From Acidihalobacter ferrooxydans (lineage in GTDB: Bacteria; Pseudomonadota; Gammaproteobacteria; DSM-5130; Acidihalobacteraceae): 64,000 bases of DNA. The first letter of the stretch is position 1. Each line of letters starts with the position of its first letter. The stretch covers positions 62,001-126,000 of the forward strand of contig NZ_CP019434.1 of assembly GCF_001975725.1 (NCBI RefSeq), in the 5' to 3' direction. The notes beneath the pieces were generated by a model that searched no databases, was not told the DNA's origin, and was given only the letters and a program-made list of their open reading frames with translations. The translations under genes and the position numbers were made by a program. Below are positions 58,148-64,000 of the stretch, in pieces.

Positions 58148-58606
58148 ATGAGCAAGACACTGCTGCGTGTCGGCGCGCGTGCAGAAGGCGCGCCGCCGGC
58201 ACAGGAAACACTGACATTGTCCTTCGAGTTTCGCCAGAAGAGCCGGCTGCTGACGCGGCTGGACAGCGGCGAGGAGATCGGCCTGTTCCTGCCGCGCGGG
58301 CAGGTGCTGCGCGGCGGCGACCGGCTACGCGCCGACGATGGACGCGTGATCGAGGTGCGCGCGGCAGCGGAAACGGTGTCCACGATCAGCGGCGGCACGC
58401 CGCTGGAGCGCATGCGCGCCGCCTATCACCTCGGTAATCGCCATGTGCCGCTGCAGGTGGATGCCGACTGGCTGCGCTATGTGCACGATCATGTGCTCGA
58501 TGACATGGTGCGCGAGTTCGGCCTGACGGTGACGGTCGAGCAGGCGCCTTTCGAGCCGGAAGCGGGCGCCTACGGCGGCGGCCATCAGCACAGTCATGCC
58601 CACTGA
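58148..58606 (+). CDS. ureE: Urease accessory nickel metallochaperone UreE
   Basis: This 152-residue UreE has an N-terminal peptide-binding-like domain (TLSFEFRQKSRLLTRLDSGEEIGLFLPRG) and a C-terminal metal-binding domain (AYHLGNRHVPLQVD with the key His). A short His-rich tail GGGHQHSHAH follows. It carries Ni to UreG. GAGG precedes the ATG. It overlaps ureF by 11 bp. Confidence 0.95.
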   Translation: MSKTLLRVGARAEGAPPAQETLTLSFEFRQKSRLLTRLDSGEEIGLFLPRGQVLRGGDRLRADDGRVIEVRAAAETVSTISGGTPLERMRAAYHLGNRHVPLQVDADWLRYVHDHVLDDMVREFGLTVTVEQAPFEPEAGAYGGGHQHSHAH

Positions 58607-59270
58607 CGCGGCGCTGTTGCGCCTGCTGCAACTCGCCAGCCCGGCACTGCCGGTCGGCGCCTACGCCTATTCGCAGGGGCTGGAATACGCGGTCGAGAGC
58701 AGCTGGGTGAAGGACGAGGCGGGTGCGCTGGCGTGGATCGGCGGCGTTCTCGGCGATGTGCTGGCCTGGACCGATCTGCCCATGTTGGCGCGGCTGCACA
58801 TGGCCTGGTCGGCGCAGGACGCGGCAGCGGCGGGCGCGTGGAATGCGCGCCTGTACGCACTGCGCGAGACCGCCGAACTGCGCGCCGAGGATCACCAATT
58901 GGGCAGCGCGCTGGCGCGGGTGCTGCACGACCTGGGCATCGCCGCGGCCGGCGACTGGCTGGAGGCGCGCCCGGTCTGCTTCGCCACGCTGTTCGCGTTG
59001 GCGGCGGTGCAGTGGAACATCGCGCCGCGCGAGGCGATGCTCGGTTACGCCTGGGCCTGGGTGGAAAATCAGGTCACCGCGGCGATCAAGCTGGTGCCGC
59101 TCGGGCAGGCGGCGGGGCAGCGGCTGTTGAGTGCCGTGCAACCGGCGCTGACCCGTGCGGTCGATACGGGGCTGGCGGTCAGCGACGACGACATCGGTCG
59201 CTCGATGCCGGGCATGGTGATGGCCAGCGCGAAACATGCGCAAATGTATTCGCGCCTGTTCCGGTCGTGA
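58596..59270 (+). CDS. ureF: Urease accessory protein UreF
   Basis: This is a 224-residue all-helical protein: LLRLLQLASPALPVGAYAYSQGLEYAVE at the start and NQVTAAIKLVPLGQAAGQRLL near residue 160 are diagnostic. UreF forms the UreDFG complex that gates nickel insertion. ureG does not follow here; a lipoprotein gene converges instead, after a 105-bp gap. Confidence 0.95.
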   Translation: MPTDAALLRLLQLASPALPVGAYAYSQGLEYAVESSWVKDEAGALAWIGGVLGDVLAWTDLPMLARLHMAWSAQDAAAAGAWNARLYALRETAELRAEDHQLGSALARVLHDLGIAAAGDWLEARPVCFATLFALAAVQWNIAPREAMLGYAWAWVENQVTAAIKLVPLGQAAGQRLLSAVQPALTRAVDTGLAVSDDDIGRSMPGMVMASAKHAQMYSRLFRS

Positions 59271-59375
59271 CCCTGATGAACCCTGGCGTCTGCGCGTTCT
59301 TATCCGCGCCGGCAGGGTTGGGTGGGCAGCGCGTTCCTGAAGTTACCGATGCGAACTGGAGGCGGCCCACGCATC

Positions 59376-59669
59376 TCAGAGGCCCATATCCGCACGGCGG
59401 ATGAATTCGCGTGCGCGTTGAGTCTTGTTGATGCAACTGGGGTAACGGTTGAGTTGCTGCTGAATCTTGGCGGCCGACAGTAAACCGGCGGCCTTGATCC
59501 AGCTCACGCTGCCACTGAACCCTTTCGCTTTGGCGTCCTGGAGTTCCGCGAAGCCCCGATTCAGGCCGTTGGCGCAGGCCTCGGCCTGCGACAGAGGAGC
59601 GACATGGGAACAGCCGGCCAGGCCAAGGCACAAGACAGCGCCACCGAGCAGGGAAAGTCTGATTTTCAT
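59376..59669 (-). CDS. Small lipoprotein, unknown function
   Basis: This 97-residue protein has signal and lipobox LCLGLAGC (Cys20) and a mature part with two further cysteines (EACANG, YPSCIN) that could form a disulfide. The start at 59669 is favoured because AAGGGG lies 7 bases away; the ATG two codons earlier is too close to it. It is 11 bp after ppk on the same strand. I do not recognise the family. Confidence 0.7.
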   Translation of the reverse strand: MKIRLSLLGGAVLCLGLAGCSHVAPLSQAEACANGLNRGFAELQDAKAKGFSGSVSWIKAAGLLSAAKIQQQLNRYPSCINKTQRAREFIRRADMGL

Positions 59670-59680
59670 ATGCATGCCCC

Positions 59681-61792
59681 TTACGTGAGGTTAAACCCGT
59701 TGATCTGCGCCAGTAGCCGGCCCTGAGCCGGCCGCGGTTTCTGCTGGCCGGGCTTGACGCGCTTGTAACTGCCGTCGGATTGCAGTTCCCAGGCCTGACA
59801 GTTGTCGTTGAGATAAAACTCCAGCGTCTCGCGCCGTACGCGCTCGGCCAGACGCGCATCCTCGATCGGGAAGGCGACCTCGACACGGCGGAAGAAGTTG
59901 CGCGGCATCCAGTCGGCCGAGGAACAGAAAATTTCCGGTGCACCGCCGTCGTTCTGAAAGTGAAACACGCGCGAGTGTTCGAGGAATCGCCCCATGACCG
60001 AGCGCACGCGGATGTTGTCGGAGACGCCCGCGACGCCGGGGCGCAGTGCGCAGACGCCGCGCACCACCAGGTCGATCTTCACCCCGGCCTGCGACGCCTG
60101 ATACAGCGCGCGGATGATCGGTGGCTCGATCAGCGAGTTCATGCGCGCGATGATGCGCGCCGGGCGGCCATCGCGCGCGGCGTTCGTTTCGCGGTGGATG
60201 CGCTCGACGATACCCTTGTGCAGGCTGAACGGCGCTTGCAGCAATTTTTTCAGGCGCGTGACGCGACCCAGCCCGGTGAGCTGCTGGAATATCTTGTGCA
60301 TGTCGTCGCCGATCACGCGATCAGCGGTGAACAGCCCGATGTCGGTGTAGGCGCGCGCGGTGCCCGCGTGATAGTTGCCGGTGCCGAGGTGGGCGTAGCG
60401 GCGCATGCGGCCTTTGTGGCGGCGCACCACCAGCAACAGTTTGGCGTGCGTCTTGTAACCGACTACGCCATAGACAACGTGCGCACCGGCATCCTGCAGG
60501 CGGCTGGCGAGGTCGATGTTGGCGGCTTCGTCGAAGCGCGCGCGCAGTTCGACCACGGCGGTCACTTCCTTGCCGGCGAGCGCCGCTTCCACCAGCAGGT
60601 CGACGATCAGGGAATTGGAGCCGGTGCGGTAGAGCGTTTGCTTGATCGCCAGTACGTCGGGGTCGCGTGCAGCCTGGCGCAGGAATTCGATCACCGGGGT
60701 GAACGATTCGTAGGGGTGATGAAGCAGCAGGTCGCCCTTGTCCAGCGCATCGAAAATGTTGCTGCCGCCGAAGGCCGGCGGCACCACGGGCGTGAAAGCG
60801 GGGCATTTGAGGTCCGGGCGGTCGACCAGATCGACCAGCGCGGCGAGGCGGTTGAGGTTGACCGGGCCGTTGACCTGATACAGGTCGTCGGCGCCGAGGC
60901 CGAACTGGCGCAGCAGGTATTCGGCAGTGATCGGCGTGCAGTTGTCGGCGACTTCCAGGCGCACGGCTTCGCCGTAGTTGCGCGAGGGCAGCTCGCCTTC
61001 CAGCGCGCGCTTGAGATCGTCGATTTCCTCTTCGTCGACGAACAGATCGCTGTTGCGGGTGACGCGGAACTGGTAGCAGCCGGTGGCGTGCATGCCGGGG
61101 AACAGGTCGCCGACGTGCGCGTGAATGATCGAGGACAGGAACACGAAGCCGTGGTCCTTGCGGCACAGCTCCGACGGCATCTTAATCAGGCGCGGCAGCG
61201 AGCGCGGCGCCTGCACCACGGCGATGCCGCTGTCGCGGCCAAAGGCATCCTTGCCTTCGAGGGTGACGACGAAGTTCAGGCTCTTGTTAAGGGTGCGTGG
61301 AAAGGGATGCGAGGGGTCGAGGCCGAGCGGACTGAGCACGGGCTGAAGCTCGCGGCTGAAATAGCGCTTGACCCACGCGGCCTGGTCGGGCGTCCAGTGC
61401 GTGCGGCGCGCGAAGCGGATGCCTTGTTGCGCCAGGGCAGGCACCAGTTCTTCGTTGAACACGCGGTACTGCTCGGCGACCAGCGCGTGCGCGGCCTCGC
61501 CGATGCGCGCAAGCTGCTCGGCGGCGCTCAGGCCATCGGCGGTAGGGGTGGTGACGCCCAGCGCGATCTGCTGCTTGAGGCCGGAGACGCGCACTTCGAA
61601 GAACTCGTCCATATTGGTGCTGGAGATGCACAGGAAGCGCAGGCGTTCCAGTAGCGGCATGGTTTCGTCGCGGGCCAGGTCGAGCACGCGGCGGTTGAAT
61701 TCCAGCAGGCTGAGTTCGCGATTGATATAAAGGTGTTTCTGCGTCAGATCGATGGCGTCCGACGGGGTGGTTGCGGGGGGATTGGCTGTCAC
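59681..61792 (-). CDS. ppk: Polyphosphate kinase 1
   Basis: This ~703-residue Ppk1 makes polyphosphate from ATP. It shows the N-terminal YINRELSLLEFNRRVL, STNMDEFFEVRVSGL, the first phospho-His domain VYGVVGYKTHAKLLLVVRR and the second, SRVFHFQNDGGAPEIFCSSADWMPRN. The start is GTG 61792 with GGTGA 7 bases upstream; a longer frame to 61891 is not typical. It is divergent from phoU across 161 bp, linking it to phosphate control. Confidence 0.95.
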   Translation of the reverse strand: MTANPPATTPSDAIDLTQKHLYINRELSLLEFNRRVLDLARDETMPLLERLRFLCISSTNMDEFFEVRVSGLKQQIALGVTTPTADGLSAAEQLARIGEAAHALVAEQYRVFNEELVPALAQQGIRFARRTHWTPDQAAWVKRYFSRELQPVLSPLGLDPSHPFPRTLNKSLNFVVTLEGKDAFGRDSGIAVVQAPRSLPRLIKMPSELCRKDHGFVFLSSIIHAHVGDLFPGMHATGCYQFRVTRNSDLFVDEEEIDDLKRALEGELPSRNYGEAVRLEVADNCTPITAEYLLRQFGLGADDLYQVNGPVNLNRLAALVDLVDRPDLKCPAFTPVVPPAFGGSNIFDALDKGDLLLHHPYESFTPVIEFLRQAARDPDVLAIKQTLYRTGSNSLIVDLLVEAALAGKEVTAVVELRARFDEAANIDLASRLQDAGAHVVYGVVGYKTHAKLLLVVRRHKGRMRRYAHLGTGNYHAGTARAYTDIGLFTADRVIGDDMHKIFQQLTGLGRVTRLKKLLQAPFSLHKGIVERIHRETNAARDGRPARIIARMNSLIEPPIIRALYQASQAGVKIDLVVRGVCALRPGVAGVSDNIRVRSVMGRFLEHSRVFHFQNDGGAPEIFCSSADWMPRNFFRRVEVAFPIEDARLAERVRRETLEFYLNDNCQAWELQSDGSYKRVKPGQQKPRPAQGRLLAQINGFNLT

Positions 61793-61953
61793 GTTGGTGT
61801 CACCGGAGGGCTGTAAACTGCAAGATCGTCGTGGCTGTGAATGGCGCCGGCACACGGTTTTCGCCCTGCCGACGCCGCAGGACACTAGCACGGCACCAGC
61901 GAGTTTGCCATTATAACCGTTGGCTTCGATGCCTTAATCCAGCAGGTGATTCC

Positions 61954-62673
61954 ATGCAAGCAGACCCTCTAAAGAAACATATTTCCCAGCAGTTCGACAC
62001 CGAGCTGGAAGACATCCGCAACCGCGTGCTCGCCATGGGCGGCCTGGTGGAGAAAAACGTGGGTGAGGCGATCCTGGCGCTGGTCGACGGCGATGCCAAA
62101 CTCGGCGAGGTCGCGGCCCATTCCGACTACCAGGTCAATCGCATGGAAATCGCCATCGACGAGGAATGCGCGCACATCCTCGCCAGGCGGCAGCCGACGG
62201 CCATCGATCTGCGTCTGGTCATGGCGGTGATCAAGACCATCGCGGATCTTGAGCGGGTGGGCGACAAGGCCGAGAAAATCGCCCGCGTGGCGGTCGAGAT
62301 GGCCTCGCAGGACCGCCCGGGCGCGTTCAAGGAGCTGCGCTACATGGGCGATCTCGCACGCGGTGCGCTGCACAAGGCGCTCGACGCATTCGCGCGCATG
62401 GACGTGGATGCCGCCATGGATGTAGTGCGTGGCGACGACCTGATCGACGAGGCATACAAGGGGCTCACGCGTCAGCTGATCACCTACATGATGGAAGATC
62501 CGCGCAATATCCGCCGGGGTATCGACGTGCTGTGGTGCGCGCGCGCGCTGGAGCGCGTCGGCGACCATTCCAAGAATATCTCCGAATATGTGGTCTACCT
62601 GGTCTGCGGCAAGGATGTGCGCCATACCACGCCCGACGAGGCACAGGAAGAAATCCGCTCCAATCTGCGCTGA
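61954..62673 (+). CDS. phoU: Phosphate-signalling regulator PhoU
   Basis: This is a 239-residue, two-repeat helical bundle. It begins KKHISQQFDTELEDIRNRVLAMGGLVEKNV and carries the paired metal-binding signatures MAVIKTIADLERVGDKAEKIA and WCARALERVGDHSKNISEYVVY. It represses Pho-regulon signalling through PhoR/Pst. The pst genes, which normally precede it, are absent, and ppk is divergent instead. Confidence 0.95.
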   Translation: MQADPLKKHISQQFDTELEDIRNRVLAMGGLVEKNVGEAILALVDGDAKLGEVAAHSDYQVNRMEIAIDEECAHILARRQPTAIDLRLVMAVIKTIADLERVGDKAEKIARVAVEMASQDRPGAFKELRYMGDLARGALHKALDAFARMDVDAAMDVVRGDDLIDEAYKGLTRQLITYMMEDPRNIRRGIDVLWCARALERVGDHSKNISEYVVYLVCGKDVRHTTPDEAQEEIRSNLR

Positions 62674-62919
62674 GCAGGCGGCATCGCGCGTGCGGTATCG
62701 GGCCATCCGCGACCGCACCCCCGGATTGAGGCCGGAATCTGCCGTGACGTCGGCAAAATGGCCTCCATCCGCTCTGCATGCCTCGCCGCGATCTGCCTGA
62801 TCCGACAGGCTCCTGGCGGGGGAGCCCGTATCGATGGACTGTCGGCGGATTATCGGCGGCGCAGCGCATGCCGCAGGCGGCATGTATGATACGTTGATCG
62901 TATTTACGGAGCCTCTTGC

Positions 62920-64000
62920 GTGCCGCGTCCCAGTTATCGTGCGCTTTTGCGCGACATTATCTCCGCCCGCATGATCGTCGCTGCGCTGATGGGATTCGCC
63001 TCCGGTCTGCCGCTACTGATCACCCTGACCCTGCTGCAGGCGTGGTTGACCGAAAATCACCTCTCGCTCGACGCCATTGGCCTGTTTGCGCTGATTACTC
63101 TGCCGTACTCCTTCGAGTTCGTCGCCGGCCCGTTTATCGACCGTTACACCCCGCCCTGGCTCGGTCGGCGCCGTGGCTGGCTGCTCGCAGTGCAGTTGCT
63201 GCTGGCCGGCGCCATCGCCGGGCTGGGTCTGACCAATCCGCACAAAGACCTGATGCTGGTTGCCGTGGTCGCGCTGCTGGTGGCGCTGTTCTCCGCCATC
63301 CAGGACACCGTGATCAATGCCTACCGGCGCGAATCGTTGGCCGACGACGAGCAGGGACTGGGCGCCTCCATGTATATCTGGGGTTACCGCATTGGCATGC
63401 TGGTGGCTTCCGGTGGCGGCTTGATCATGGCCGATTACATTGGTTTTCGCGCCACCTTTGCGATCCTCGGCCTGTTCATGCTGCCCGGTATATTGACCAC
63501 GCTGTTCGCGCCCGAACCGAACGCGCAGGCAGCGCCGCCGCCCTCGTTGCGCGAGGCGGTGGTCGGCCCGTTCGTGGAGTTTTTCACGCAGCGCCGGAAT
63601 GTGGTGCTTATCCTCCTGTTCATCGTGCTGTACAAGCTCGGTGACACCCTAGCCTTGACGATGACCACGCCTTTCTATCTGCAACTGGGCTTCAGTACGG
63701 CGCAGATCGGTGCGGTGGTCAAGCTGTTTGGCTTTTGGGCCGTGGTGCTCGGCGGCGTGCTCGGGGGCATGGCGATCATGCGCATCGGGCAATACCGCGC
63801 GCTGTGGTGGTTTGGTCTGCTGCAGGCCCTGTCGACCGCCGGTTTCGCCTGGCTGGTGCATACCGGCCCTTCAATCAGCTGGTTGGCGGTGGTCATCGCC
63901 GCCGAAAATTTCACCGGCGGGATGGGAACCGCGGCCTTCGTCGGCTTCATGGCCAACCTCACCAATCGCGAGTTCACCGCCACGCAGTATGCCCTCCTCG
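62920..64000 (+). CDS. ampG: AmpG-like MFS muropeptide permease, 3' end cut
   Basis: The first ~360 residues of an MFS protein are visible. It has GFASGLPLLITLTLLQAWLTE in TM1 (AmpG signature), PYSFEFVAGPFIDRYTPPWLGRRRGWLL (A-motif region), SAIQDTVINAYRRE, and AAENFTGGMGTAAFVGFMANLTN at the right edge. AmpG imports anhydro-muropeptides for cell-wall recycling. The start is GTG 62920 with ACGGAG 8 bases upstream. The 246-bp gap to phoU has an R4 half-arm (CCGACAGGCTCCTGG, about 62800) and no gene. Confidence 0.85.
   Translation, partial: MPRPSYRALLRDIISARMIVAALMGFASGLPLLITLTLLQAWLTENHLSLDAIGLFALITLPYSFEFVAGPFIDRYTPPWLGRRRGWLLAVQLLLAGAIAGLGLTNPHKDLMLVAVVALLVALFSAIQDTVINAYRRESLADDEQGLGASMYIWGYRIGMLVASGGGLIMADYIGFRATFAILGLFMLPGILTTLFAPEPNAQAAPPPSLREAVVGPFVEFFTQRRNVVLILLFIVLYKLGDTLALTMTTPFYLQLGFSTAQIGAVVKLFGFWAVVLGGVLGGMAIMRIGQYRALWWFGLLQALSTAGFAWLVHTGPSISWLAVVIAAENFTGGMGTAAFVGFMANLTNREFTATQYALL

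Noticed and set aside
59780-61654. 624-codon plus-strand ORF opposite ppk
   Set aside because: Antisense shadow of ppk, with Gln/Ala/Val-rich noise and no recognisable motif.
61793-61953. Pho box between ppk and phoU
   Set aside because: Only a loose CTGTAAA match was seen; not enough of the two direct repeats expected of a PhoB site.

Overview
This is a high-GC chromosomal window with the gene content and gene orders of a gammaproteobacterium. The orders that point this way are gmk-rpoZ-spoT-recG, yibN/rhodanese-grxC-secB-gpsA, algZ-algR beside argH, pta-ackA and divergent ppk/phoU. A persulfide-sensor-like regulator beside a rhodanese and a urease/cyanase cluster would suit a Chromatiales-like, possibly sulfur-oxidising autotroph. 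That is inference; no rRNA or other taxonomic marker lies in the window. No tRNA, rRNA, CRISPR array, transposase or phage gene was seen.

Layout. Positions 1-8 kb carry a minus-strand run: zapE (cut by the edge), nfi, a NYN-domain protein, recG, ridA, spoT, rpoZ and gmk. Positions 8-12 kb hold an MFS transporter and an EmrAB-type efflux pair. Positions 12.7-14.4 kb hold a yaiI-like gene and an isolated ureG. Positions 14.7-18.1 kb hold envelope and proteolysis genes (DJ-1 family, carboxy-terminal protease, EnvC-like). Positions 18.2-21 kb hold an ArsR-family regulator, rhodanese, grxC, secB and gpsA. Positions 21-24.6 kb hold algR/algZ and argH. Positions 24.6-33.2 kb hold small conserved genes, an esterase, ynfA, a candidate sigma-E-dependent small RNA, cls, slp, a frameshifted EamA transporter gene, xthA and a cation/proton antiporter. 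Then come polA, a LysR regulator, yfaZ, a flavin reductase-like gene, nadC, a SulP transporter and small genes (33-44 kb), a small MscS and a lone ParA-like ATPase (44-46 kb), ackA-pta divergent from a Pat-like acetyltransferase/acyl-CoA ligase (46-52.5 kb), the urease/cyanase region (54-59.3 kb), ppk/phoU, and a truncated ampG-like permease at the right edge.

The most notable gene arrangement is ureA-cynS-ureB-ureC, with a cyanase gene embedded in the urease structural operon. ureE-ureF follow after an opposed amine-oxidase gene, ureG is about 40 kb away, and no ureD is visible. Urease and cyanase both release ammonia and CO2, so the block could couple urea use with removal of the cyanate that urea forms spontaneously.

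The most notable non-coding signal is a run of four hairpins at 26.78-26.89 kb. It is preceded by a promoter matching sigma-E sites and ends in a strong terminator; two loops are C-rich. In addition, intergenic spaces across the window are filled with at least four families of palindromic non-coding repeats, called R1-R4 here. Several share a terminal motif like CCCGGATGTTTCA, and two R2 copies flank the ureA-cynS-ureBC block as direct repeats.
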